From: CALBZG01 sp964486295 | GTDB lineage: Bacteria > Bacillota > Clostridia > Peptostreptococcales > Anaerovoracaceae | NCBI GenBank assembly: GCA_964486295.1 | Contig: CAZAMF010000011.1 | Location: forward strand, 4,496-68,495 | DNA: 64,000 nucleotides | Reading direction: 5' to 3' | Shown: one piece after another, positions 8,511 to 16,489 of the stretch | How positions within the stretch are numbered: position 1 is the stretch's first letter | Layout: each line of letters begins with the position of its first letter | The notes under the pieces: model-generated | Databases searched by the model: none | Told to the model about the DNA's origin: nothing | What the model saw: only the letters and a program-made list of their open reading frames with translations | Program-made: the position numbers and the translations under genes

Positions 8511-10928
8511 ATGTCTAAAAGAATGAAGGGTTTACTAGCGACATTATTTGTGCTATGTTTGCCAGCCACTTCGTATGCCAGTGAGGCCGATCTCGCAATT
8601 CCGGTATTGAATTCATTTCAGACCACGCTGATCATGTTGGGAATCGGTATCAGTGTACTTGGCATGCTCTTCGGATTTTACCAGTTTAACAAGGTAAAGA
8701 AGTTGAGAGCGCATCAGAGTATGCTTGATGTAGCAAACACGATTTATGAAACATGTAAAACCTATCTGATCCAACAAGGAAAATTTCTTGCAATCTTATT
8801 CGTATTTATCGGCGTATGTATCGCTTTCTATTTCGGATTTCTGGAAGGGAAAGGAATCGGCGGCGTAGGGATGATACTCTGCTGGACAATAGTCGGTATA
8901 TTGGGTTCATATGGAGTATCTTGGTATGGAATCAGAATGAATACAATGGCTAACAGCCGTATGGCATTCGCTTCCCTGGAAGGTAAACCAATTAAACTTT
9001 TAAACATTCCTTTAGATGCCGGAATCAGCATCGGCGTACTGTTGGTCTGCGTCGAACTGTTCATGATGCTGACGATTTTGATCTTTATCCCGAGAGACCT
9101 TGCTGGCGCAAGCTTTATCGGATTTGCCATAGGTGAATCTTTGGGCGCTTCCGCTCTGAGAATAGCAGGCGGAATATTTACGAAGATCGCGGATATCGGT
9201 TCGGACCTGATGAAAATCTTCTTCCAGATCGATGAAGACGATCCGAGAAACCCAGGTGTTATTGCCGACTGTACAGGAGACAATGCCGGAGACAGCGTTG
9301 GCCCTACAGCTGACGGTTTTGAGACTTATGGTGTAACAGGCGTTGCTCTGGTATCCTTTATCGTCCTTGGTGCTGTTGTAGAATTCCAGACGGATCTGCT
9401 TGTATGGATATTTACAATGCGTGTGCTGATGATCCTGACATCTATCGGAGCATATTATATTAATAATGCCTACACCAGCATGAAATACCAGAATGCGACA
9501 GATATGGATTTCGAAGAACCGTTATCCACATTGATCTGGATCACTTCGATTCTGTCGATCATTGCCACTTTTGGCGTAAGCTTCTTCCTGCTGGGACCTG
9601 GAACAACTTTTGCCGAATCCGGTGCTAACCTTTGGGCAGTACTTGCAACGATCATAAGCTGCGGTACGGTTGGAGGCGCTTTGATCCCTGAATTCACAAA
9701 AATATTCACCAGCCCGAAATCCAAACATGTTAACGAAGTTGTGAACTCTTCAAGAGAAGGCGGCGCTTCCCTCAATATTTTATCCGGATTGGTAGCTGGA
9801 AACTTCAGCTCTTTCTGGATGGGTATGGTATTCCTGCTTTTGATGTTTATTGCGAACTTTGTAAGCGGATTCGGACTTGCCGATATCATGATGTATCCTT
9901 CCATTTTCGCTTTCGGTCTGGTTGCTTTTGGACTTCTTGGAATGGGACCGGTAACAATAGCTGTAGACAGCTACGGCCCTGTTACAGACAATGCTCAGTC
10001 CATTTACGAACTTTCATTGATTGAAAAAATCGACGGCGTCGATAAAGAAATCGAGAGAGACTTCGGCTTCAAGCCTAATTTTGAAGTGGCAAAGCATTTC
10101 CTGGAAGCCAATGACGGCGCAGGCAATACATTCAAGGCAACCGCAAAACCGGTGTTGATCGGTACTGCTGTAGTGGGAGCGACAACGATGATATTCTCCC
10201 TGATCCTGGTTATCGACAAAGTACTGGGAATAAAACCGGAAGAAATATTGAATCTGCTGAATCCTTATACAATACTCGGATTCATATGCGGCGGCGCCAT
10301 TATCTATTGGTTCACCGGAGCTTCTCTGCAGGCAGTTACTGCCGGCGCATATAAAGCAGTTGAATATATTAAAGAAAATATACGTCTTGATGAGACTGCC
10401 GACTTAAAAGCCTCCACTGCAAAATCCAAGGAAGTCGTTAAGATCTGCACGCAATATGCTCAAAGCGGAATGCTCAATATCTTCATCACCCTGTTCTGCT
10501 TTACGCTGGCATTTGCATTTTTCTCGGCACCGGCAAGAGGTGTTGAATCCGTATCGTTCTTTATTTCGTACTTGATCTCCATTGCAGTATTCGGACTTTT
10601 CCAGGCTATTTTCATGGCCAATGCCGGCGGATGCTGGGATAATGCAAAGAAGGTCGTTGAAGTTGATCTGAAGCAGAAGGGAACCCCTCTTCACGATGCC
10701 ACTATCGTTGGCGATACCGTTGGCGATCCGTTCAAGGACACTTCTTCCGTTGCATTGAACCCGATCATCAAGTTCACCACCCTGTTCGGAATGCTCACTA
10801 TGGAAATCGCTATTACTGAAGCATTCAGGAATATCGCTCCAATCATCGGACTTGTTTTCTTCGCCATAGGGCTGGTGTTCGTTTACCGCTCCTTCTATTC
10901 AATGCGTATCAAACGTACCAACGTGTAG
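8511..10928 (+). CDS. hppA: Membrane-bound proton/sodium-translocating pyrophosphatase (divergent type)
   Basis: This polytopic membrane enzyme couples PPi hydrolysis to ion pumping. The 805-residue protein has about 16 hydrophobic helices. The PPi-binding acidic motifs are present: EDDPRN and DCTGDNAGDS in the first half, and DNAQS and GDTVGDPFKD later. Several otherwise conserved positions differ: the usual DVGADLVGKVE reads DIGSDLMKIFF, and the usual DCAGMAADLFETY reads DSVGPTADGFETY. In GNTFKA the lysine (Lys542) occupies the position that makes family members potassium-independent. Known divergent pyrophosphatases pump protons and are regulated by sodium, but ion specificity cannot be read from sequence alone. 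The first 23 residues resemble a signal peptide (ending SYA), as in some family members. Own promoter and terminator imply a monocistronic gene. Confidence 0.92.
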   Translation: MSKRMKGLLATLFVLCLPATSYASEADLAIPVLNSFQTTLIMLGIGISVLGMLFGFYQFNKVKKLRAHQSMLDVANTIYETCKTYLIQQGKFLAILFVFIGVCIAFYFGFLEGKGIGGVGMILCWTIVGILGSYGVSWYGIRMNTMANSRMAFASLEGKPIKLLNIPLDAGISIGVLLVCVELFMMLTILIFIPRDLAGASFIGFAIGESLGASALRIAGGIFTKIADIGSDLMKIFFQIDEDDPRNPGVIADCTGDNAGDSVGPTADGFETYGVTGVALVSFIVLGAVVEFQTDLLVWIFTMRVLMILTSIGAYYINNAYTSMKYQNATDMDFEEPLSTLIWITSILSIIATFGVSFFLLGPGTTFAESGANLWAVLATIISCGTVGGALIPEFTKIFTSPKSKHVNEVVNSSREGGASLNILSGLVAGNFSSFWMGMVFLLLMFIANFVSGFGLADIMMYPSIFAFGLVAFGLLGMGPVTIAVDSYGPVTDNAQSIYELSLIEKIDGVDKEIERDFGFKPNFEVAKHFLEANDGAGNTFKATAKPVLIGTAVVGATTMIFSLILVIDKVLGIKPEEILNLLNPYTILGFICGGAIIYWFTGASLQAVTAGAYKAVEYIKENIRLDETADLKASTAKSKEVVKICTQYAQSGMLNIFITLFCFTLAFAFFSAPARGVESVSFFISYLISIAVFGLFQAIFMANAGGCWDNAKKVVEVDLKQKGTPLHDATIVGDTVGDPFKDTSSVALNPIIKFTTLFGMLTMEIAITEAFRNIAPIIGLVFFAIGLVFVYRSFYSMRIKRTNV

Positions 10929-10951
10929 TAAAACATTTTAAGAATAAAACT

Positions 10952-10993
10952 AACGGGCTGTATCGATTTGAATCGATACAGCCCGTTTTTTAG
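10952..10993 (+). terminator. Intrinsic terminator of hppA
   Basis: A 17-bp perfect stem (10952-10968 with 10971-10987) is followed by TTTTTAG. It also stands just past the 3' end of the minus-strand gene and may act on both strands. Confidence 0.9.
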
Positions 10994-11022
10994 TATGGGA
11001 CCTTAGTGCAATATATTTGTTT

Positions 11023-13542
11023 TTAGATGAACAGATTGACGTTGGATTCTTCTGCATCTCCGAGATAGGAAGCGACTCCACCAAGTTCCACACCATCGAT
11101 CAACTCTTCTTTAGTGATCCCCATGATGTCCATGGACATCGTGCAGGCAATGAGCTTCACGCCGTTGGCCATGGCCTGCTGCATGAGTACCTCAAGGGAA
11201 TTGACATTTTTATCTTTCATGACCTTTTTCATCATAGTGGTTCCCATGCCGCCCATGTTCATGTTTGAAAGTGTAAGCTTGGATGTGCCCTGCGGCATCA
11301 TCGCTCCAAACATTTTTTCGATCAGTGTTTTATTAATGTTCACTTTTTCAGACCTTCTTAAAGCGTTCAGCCCCCAGAAAGTGAAGAACATGGTGACCGG
11401 CCTTCCCATTGCCGCCGCGCCGTTTGCGATGATGAAGGAGGCAAGAACCTTATCAAGATCCCCGCTGAACACGATGATCGTCTTCCCCTGAGGCAAAGCA
11501 GCGGTCGGAGCCGGACTTGGATGTGCTGTTGAAGACACCGGCTGATAAGCGCCGCTTTCTACCAAACCCTTTTTGATCCAGACGATATTTTCTTTGCCCT
11601 TTCTTTCTGTTTTGAGGAGGGTATTGCCCGTTCTTCTGCACCAGGCTTCGACATCTCTCGAGAACCCCATATCCGTTGCAGAAACCTGCAGCACTTCGCC
11701 ATCGAACATCGATTTGAGCACCTCGTTGACTTTCATGATCGGGCCGGGACACTGAAGACCGCTGCAGTTCAATATCTTGATTTCAGCGACGACCTCTGAC
11801 TTGGCCTCAACTTCATTGCCGGTATCTGTAAATGCCGGAGTCACAGTCACCCCGGAATCACTCTTTAAATCCAGATAGTGACCGGATTTGTAGAAAGTCG
11901 TTCCGCCGGAAAGAACCTTAACATCTTTAAAACCGTTCTGCATCAGAATTCTTGCGGCATTATAGGACCTGACGCCGATAGCGCAGTAAACCATAATAGA
12001 TTTGTTTTTATCAAGCTCGCCGATCCGTTTGCGCAATTGCCCCAAAGGGATGTGATAGGAACCCGGGATACTATAGACGATTCTTTCCATATCTTCGCCG
12101 ACATCGAGGATCAGATGCTCCTGGCCACCGGCCGCAGCAATTTTATCCATCTCCGAATACTCAACAAATGAAACCAATTTCTTCAAAATATTTTCGGCGA
12201 CAAATCCCAACATGTTCACCGGATCTTTAGCGGAGGAGAATGGCGGCGCATATGCAAGCTCCAGCTCTTCCAGATCGTAGATGGTTCCGCCCATCCTCAT
12301 GGTGACAGCCAGTGTATCGATTCTTTTATCAACACCTTCCTGCCCGACACCCTGAGCGCCGAGGATGCGGCCGTCTGCATCGAATATCATTTTCAATGTT
12401 AATGGAGTTGCCTGAGGATAATAGCCCGCATGGGATTTCTGATTGATCAGAGCGGTGAAATAATCAGTCCCCTTGACTTTGCCGGAAGCAATCAGCGCTT
12501 TTTCATTCACTCCGGTGCTTGCTGCGGCCAAATCAAACACCTTGGCAATGGAAGTGCCTTGCGTGCCATTATAGGTTTCTTTGCCTCCAACGATATTATT
12601 GGCACAGATCCTGGCCTGCTTGTTTGCCGGACCTGCCAGCGGAATCATAGCCGGAGTTTTCAGGACAAAATTTTCTACTTCGATGGCATCACCTACTGCA
12701 AAAATATCGGGTTTTGATGTCCTCAAGTGAGCGTCCACCTTGATGCCGCCTTTTTCGTTTAAGTCAAGACCTGCATTTTTAGCAAGCACGCTATTTGGTT
12801 TGACTCCGATGGATAATATGACAAGATCTGTTTCCACCACTGTACCGCTCTTGAGTTTGATGGATGTTGCTCCGTTTTTATCTTCAAAAGATTCGACCCC
12901 ATCTCCCAGTATCAGCTCAACGCCATTCATATCCATATTTTCGTGTATGAGCTGAGCCATTTCGTAGTCAAGAGGAGCCATGACCTGATTCAGCATTTCG
13001 ATGACGGTCACTTTAGCGCCGGCTTCATGCAGGTTTTCAGCCATTTCCAGCCCAATAAATCCTCCGCCGATTACAGCAGCTCTTTTTGGTTGACGTTCCT
13101 GGATAAAGGTTTTGATGGTGTCGGTGTCCGGGATGGTCCATAAAGTGAAAATATTCGGTCCGTCGATACCCGGAATAGGGGGCTTGAGAGGCGAAGAACC
13201 GGTTGCGATCACCAGTGTGTCGTAGCCGATTGTGTATTCATTTCCAACCTTGAGATCTTTGACTGAAACCGTCTTGGATTCCGGATCGATTTTAGTCACT
13301 TCATTTGCTGTGCGTACATCGATATTGAATTTCTGCTTCATCGCTTCGGGTGTCTGCAGCAGAAGCGCGTCCCTACTTTGAATGACCCCACCGATGTAAT
13401 ACGGAAGCCCGCAGTTTGCATAAGAAATATAATCGCCTCTTTCGAGTACGACGATTTCCATGTCTTCGTCAAGTCTTCTGAGCCTTGCAGCAGTTGTGGC
13501 GCCTCCGGCGACACCGCCGATGATCACTGTTTTTTTGGCCAT
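11023..13542 (-). CDS. CoA-disulfide reductase-like flavoprotein fused to rhodanese, TusA and DsrE domains
   Basis: An 839-residue multidomain sulfur/thiol redox protein. Residues 1-450 form a CoA-disulfide reductase/NADH-oxidase type flavoprotein with the FAD-binding GGVAGG near the N terminus, the single active-site cysteine in YANCGLPYYIGG (Cys44), an NAD-binding VIGGGFIGLE and the FAD motif DIFAVGDAIE. A rhodanese domain follows (about 455-560) with the persulfide cysteine in CAIGVRS (Cys520). Next is a TusA/SirA domain (about 590-665) with CSGLQCPGP (second cysteine Cys598), then a Pro-rich linker and a DsrE/DsrF-like domain (about 685-839). Such a chain would pass persulfide sulfur from domain to domain and reduce it with NAD(P)H, but the physiological substrate is not known. 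It is transcribed alone from a promoter at 13.6 kb. Confidence 0.9.
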   Translation of the reverse strand: MAKKTVIIGGVAGGATTAARLRRLDEDMEIVVLERGDYISYANCGLPYYIGGVIQSRDALLLQTPEAMKQKFNIDVRTANEVTKIDPESKTVSVKDLKVGNEYTIGYDTLVIATGSSPLKPPIPGIDGPNIFTLWTIPDTDTIKTFIQERQPKRAAVIGGGFIGLEMAENLHEAGAKVTVIEMLNQVMAPLDYEMAQLIHENMDMNGVELILGDGVESFEDKNGATSIKLKSGTVVETDLVILSIGVKPNSVLAKNAGLDLNEKGGIKVDAHLRTSKPDIFAVGDAIEVENFVLKTPAMIPLAGPANKQARICANNIVGGKETYNGTQGTSIAKVFDLAAASTGVNEKALIASGKVKGTDYFTALINQKSHAGYYPQATPLTLKMIFDADGRILGAQGVGQEGVDKRIDTLAVTMRMGGTIYDLEELELAYAPPFSSAKDPVNMLGFVAENILKKLVSFVEYSEMDKIAAAGGQEHLILDVGEDMERIVYSIPGSYHIPLGQLRKRIGELDKNKSIMVYCAIGVRSYNAARILMQNGFKDVKVLSGGTTFYKSGHYLDLKSDSGVTVTPAFTDTGNEVEAKSEVVAEIKILNCSGLQCPGPIMKVNEVLKSMFDGEVLQVSATDMGFSRDVEAWCRRTGNTLLKTERKGKENIVWIKKGLVESGAYQPVSSTAHPSPAPTAALPQGKTIIVFSGDLDKVLASFIIANGAAAMGRPVTMFFTFWGLNALRRSEKVNINKTLIEKMFGAMMPQGTSKLTLSNMNMGGMGTTMMKKVMKDKNVNSLEVLMQQAMANGVKLIACTMSMDIMGITKEELIDGVELGGVASYLGDAEESNVNLFI

Positions 13543-13595
13543 TTTGTTTAACCTCCATTTTATAAATATACAAATTGAATGTTTGATTTTGTGTT

Positions 13596-13644
13596 ATTAT
13601 ACCCCGAATAATCATATACGTAAGTGACAACATCACATTCGTGA
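13596..13644 (-). promoter_or_regulatory. Promoter of the CoADR fusion gene with an upstream half-site array
   Basis: On the minus strand TATAAT (complement of 13596-13601) has a weak TTACGT -35 (complement of 13618-13623) 16 bases away. Directly upstream lie three alternating half-sites GTGA-N5-TCAC-N4-GTGA (13624-13644), a position that would suit an activator. Confidence 0.5.
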
Positions 13645-13662
13645 AAAAATAATCATAGGGAA

Positions 13663-13694
13663 TAAAAAACCGGCATCGCTTCGCCGATACCGGT
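13663..13694 (-). terminator. Intrinsic terminator of the minus-strand lipoprotein gene
   Basis: Read on the minus strand, ACCGGTATCG-GCGAAG-CGATGCCGGT is followed by a run of T. The stem has one mismatch. Confidence 0.8.
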
Positions 13695-13706
13695 CCGGGT
13701 TATGGC

Positions 13707-14237
13707 CTATGGGATATATTGTTGAGTCACCAATACAACTTCATTTTTCATCACATAAAAGTAAAATAATTGGAAATCCTGATATTCCGGATTGGAGGTG
13801 CCGAATTCGTTTCTGTCAGCCTGGAGCGCGTCAATAAACTGTTTGGGATGTTCGTACAATACAGCTTTGGCACTGTCTCCTCCCGGGTAGAACACGACTC
13901 TGGCATCGGAAGCAAGATAAAGATCATAAGTCAGATTCCGATCCGCAATATAGAATCCGTTGGGTTGGTTCGGATCGGTTACAAACTGCTTTTCGTCGAC
14001 GGTGATCATGTAGCTTCCATCCCCGTTGTCTGTAATATTTTCGATCCTGCCGAATTTTTTATCAGCGCCATCGCGGACCAGCTGTTGTGCATAATCAGTG
14101 GTCAGGTACTCCACGGTGAGATCGGGCTCTACATAAGTGTTTCCGATAAGGCCAGATTTGCTGCACCCTGCGAAAACCATTACTGATAATACGATCAATA
14201 AAAGAATTAGTACTTGCCTGGATCTGCCGACTTTCAT
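13707..14237 (-). CDS. Predicted lipoprotein of unknown function
   Basis: A 176-residue exported protein from the ATG at 14237, which has GGGAGG about nine bases upstream; a longer reading from 14315 lacks a good RBS. Residues 1-25 form a lipoprotein signal peptide (KVGRSR, a hydrophobic core, lipobox VFAGC), so it is probably anchored to the outer face of the membrane by Lgt/Lsp processing. The mature part (VEPDLTVEYLTTDYAQQL and on) shows no domain that I recognise. It is monocistronic with its own terminator and lies divergently next to the dcw cluster. Confidence 0.75.
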   Translation of the reverse strand: MKVGRSRQVLILLLIVLSVMVFAGCSKSGLIGNTYVEPDLTVEYLTTDYAQQLVRDGADKKFGRIENITDNGDGSYMITVDEKQFVTDPNQPNGFYIADRNLTYDLYLASDARVVFYPGGDSAKAVLYEHPKQFIDALQADRNEFGTSNPEYQDFQLFYFYVMKNEVVLVTQQYIP

Positions 14238-14479
14238 GATACTTATCCTCCCTGCCCACATGAAATACTCTTTAAGAGGGTGGTTCTTCACCCAAAAACC
14301 ATGGCTTTTATTCATTTTATTGCATTAATTATATTTATTATATATATAACATAAATAGTTGCAAAAAAGCAAACTTGTAATTCGCGTTACTTAATATAGG
14401 AGGCTGTAGGGAATAAACACACAATATCTAGTAAAAAAGGCCAAAATAACGAGTAATGGCCAAAAAAAACCGAACGAAA

Positions 14480-14547
14480 TGGAGTAAATAGTCTAGAAAT
14501 TGGAGTGAGATTGTTGCAAAGTGGAGTGCAATGGTGTAAAGTGGTAT
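14480..14547 (+). promoter_or_regulatory. MraZ box array over the dcw promoter
   Basis: TGGAGT occurs at 14480, 14501 and 14522, TGGTGT at 14532 and TGGTAT at 14542. The last three are exactly 10 bases apart and read AAAGTGGAG, CAATGGTG, AAAGTGGTA, which matches known MraZ operators (TGG-containing repeats at 10-bp spacing). A promoter TTGCAA (14514-14519), 17 bases, TAAAGT (14537-14542) is embedded in the array, so MraZ binding would block RNA polymerase. The rest of the gap 14238-14578 holds AT-rich sequence and two GGCCAAAA copies with no further gene. Confidence 0.75.
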
Positions 14548-14578
14548 CACTACCATACTATATTTTGGAGGAAACCCG

Positions 14579-15010
14579 ATGCTAATGGGTAAATACCAAA
14601 ACTCAATAGATTCCAAATACAGGATGATCATCCCTTCGAAGTTCCGGGAGCAGCTTGGCTACACCTGTGTGCTGACCAGAGGGATTGATAGCTGTCTCTA
14701 TATTTATCCGGCTCCGGAGTGGGAAATGCTGATGGGCAAATTGTCGAACCTGCCTATGAGTGATCCGGATGCCAGGGCTTTCGTAAGACACTTTTACGCC
14801 AACGCTGTAGAGTGCGACATTGACAGACAGGGAAGGATGACGATCCCGCAGGAGCTACGTGACTGGGCAGGCATCAAAAAGGAACTGATCACGGTGGGAC
14901 TTCTTGATAAAATTGAAATTTGGAGCAAGGACAACTGGGAAGACGCGAACAACAAAACAGAGCTTGAGCAGAGTGACTTCGCAAAGAAGATGATTGAGTA
15001 TGGAATTTAA
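14579..15010 (+). CDS. mraZ: Transcriptional regulator MraZ
   Basis: MraZ is an AbrB-fold DNA-binding protein that forms ring oligomers and represses the dcw operon that it heads. The 143 residues contain the two family repeats: [13 protein letters not shown] near residue 15 and [13 protein letters not shown] near residue 83. GGAGG lies eight bases before the ATG at 14579; the internal ATG two codons later is less well placed. The operator array upstream supports autoregulation. Confidence 0.96.
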   Translation: MLMGKYQNSIDSKYRMIIPSKFREQLGYTCVLTRGIDSCLYIYPAPEWEMLMGKLSNLPMSDPDARAFVRHFYANAVECDIDRQGRMTIPQELRDWAGIKKELITVGLLDKIEIWSKDNWEDANNKTELEQSDFAKKMIEYGI

Positions 15011-15947
15011 ACACACATCGGTTTTATATGAAGAAGCAATCGAAAGCCTCAACATAAAACCGGAAGGTATTTATGTGGATGGAACACTTGGCGGCGGCGG
15101 ACATGCAGCCGGCATATGCGAAAGATTGAACGATCAGGGTATATTCATCGGCATTGACCGGGATCGTGACGCAATAGTCGCAGCAACAAAGAGGCTTCAG
15201 CCGTATGGATGCCGGAAAATATTTGTACAGAGTAATTACGCAGAAATAAAGGCGATTTTGCAAGGGCTCGAAATAGATAAAATTGACGGAGCATTGCTGG
15301 ACCTGGGAGTCTCATCTTTCCAGCTGGATCAAGTTCATCGCGGATTTTCCTACATGAATGAAGCACCGCTGGATATGCGAATGAATTCAGAGGACCCGGT
15401 CACAGCTTATGACGTAGTCAATAATTATAGCCAGGAAGAACTCACGAGAATCATTAAAGAGTACGGTGAAGAACGATGGGCTTCGAGAATCGCAGCATTC
15501 ATCGTTAAAGCCAGAGAAAAATCCGCTATCAGCACCACAACTGAACTGGTAGAGATCATCAAAGCAGCGATCCCGGCTTCAGCCAGGAGAGAGGGACCAC
15601 ATCCGGCAAAGCGGACATTTCAGGCGATCAGAATAGAAGTCAACGATGAATTGGGCCAACTGGAAAAAGCAGTAACCGAATTTTGCGACGTTCTTGGCGA
15701 CAGCGGGCGGCTGGCAATCATCACCTTCCATTCCCTGGAGGACAGAATCGTAAAGGAAACATTCAATAAGAGACTGAATCCATGCACTTGCCCAAAAGAA
15801 TTCCCGATCTGTGTATGCGGGAAAACAGCGGATATCAGCAAAATCACAAAAAAACCCGTATCGCCTTCCGAACGGGAAGTGCAGGAAAATCCAAGAGCCA
15901 GAAGCGCCAAATTAAGAGTAATTGAAAAAATAGGGGGTCGCATATGA
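15000..15947 (+). CDS. rsmH: 16S rRNA (cytosine-1402-N4)-methyltransferase RsmH
   Basis: RsmH (MraW) methylates N4 of C1402 in 16S rRNA using S-adenosylmethionine. The 315-residue protein begins [14 protein letters not shown] and has the SAM-binding [11 protein letters not shown] near residue 27, LDLGVSS near residue 100 and the C-terminal [11 protein letters not shown] chose the ATG at 15000, which overlaps mraZ by 11 bases; a TTG two codons earlier (14994) is possible. The position after mraZ is canonical. Confidence 0.96.
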   Translation: MEFKHTSVLYEEAIESLNIKPEGIYVDGTLGGGGHAAGICERLNDQGIFIGIDRDRDAIVAATKRLQPYGCRKIFVQSNYAEIKAILQGLEIDKIDGALLDLGVSSFQLDQVHRGFSYMNEAPLDMRMNSEDPVTAYDVVNNYSQEELTRIIKEYGEERWASRIAAFIVKAREKSAISTTTELVEIIKAAIPASARREGPHPAKRTFQAIRIEVNDELGQLEKAVTEFCDVLGDSGRLAIITFHSLEDRIVKETFNKRLNPCTCPKEFPICVCGKTADISKITKKPVSPSEREVQENPRARSAKLRVIEKIGGRI

Positions 15948-16378
15948 TTGCTGCGGAAAAGTGGTATGAATATCAGAAACAATATAAAAAATACAGTTTT
16001 GATATGAAACCGCCGGAAAAAGCGATTGTAAAAGAAAAGAAAAAGTCGCTGACAACACCAAAAGACCGAGTGATGCTGATGCTTCTGACTATTCTGGCAG
16101 GAGTAATATGTATAGGAATGATTATATCCACAGCCTTTTCAGCGAGCATAAAGTATGATATAAATACAGTAATAAAAGAAAATGCTGTTATTCAAGGGGA
16201 AATCGAAAATCTGAACGTGAAGATCAAAAGCGCGGTCAATATCGGAACGATCGAAGAGAGAGCGACCCAAGAGTTGGGCATGATTTATCCGGATGTCACG
16301 CAGTTCAAATATCTGGATAATGAAGCGAAAGCTCCTCAGAATTTTGCCTCAATAATAAAAGAAGCCGCATACAACTGA
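15944..16378 (+). CDS. ftsL: Cell division protein FtsL-like
   Basis: A 144-residue single-pass membrane protein in the position of ftsL. A basic cytosolic N terminus (about 45 residues) precedes one transmembrane helix ([20 protein letters not shown]) and a coiled-coil-like extracytoplasmic part. FtsL sequences are poorly conserved, so the call rests on topology and on the location between rsmH and a class B PBP. The ATGA junction with rsmH implies coupling. Confidence 0.82.
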   Translation: MIAAEKWYEYQKQYKKYSFDMKPPEKAIVKEKKKSLTTPKDRVMLMLLTILAGVICIGMIISTAFSASIKYDINTVIKENAVIQGEIENLNVKIKSAVNIGTIEERATQELGMIYPDVTQFKYLDNEAKAPQNFASIIKEAAYN

Positions 16379-16421
16379 ATGCGGCCGGAATTGAATATCA
16401 GAGAAACCAGACAACTTAATT

Positions 16422-16452
16422 AAACCAGATTGAGGTGTACTGGTTTTTATTA
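16422..16452 (+). terminator. Weak terminator-like hairpin between ftsL and spoVD
   Basis: AAACCAG and CTGGTTT (16422-16428 and 16440-16446) can pair over an 11-base loop and are followed by TTATTAAT. It may cause partial termination inside the dcw cluster. Confidence 0.4.
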
Positions 16453-16489
16453 ATATTTCGGACAAATTTCAACATAGAAAGCTGATCAA

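Noticed and set aside
16451..16480. Possible sigma-E-type sporulation promoter before spoVD (TAATATT, 15 bases, CATAGAAA).
   Set aside because: The -10 matches at six of eight positions only, and transcription would start about three bases before the ATG, leaving no ribosome binding site.
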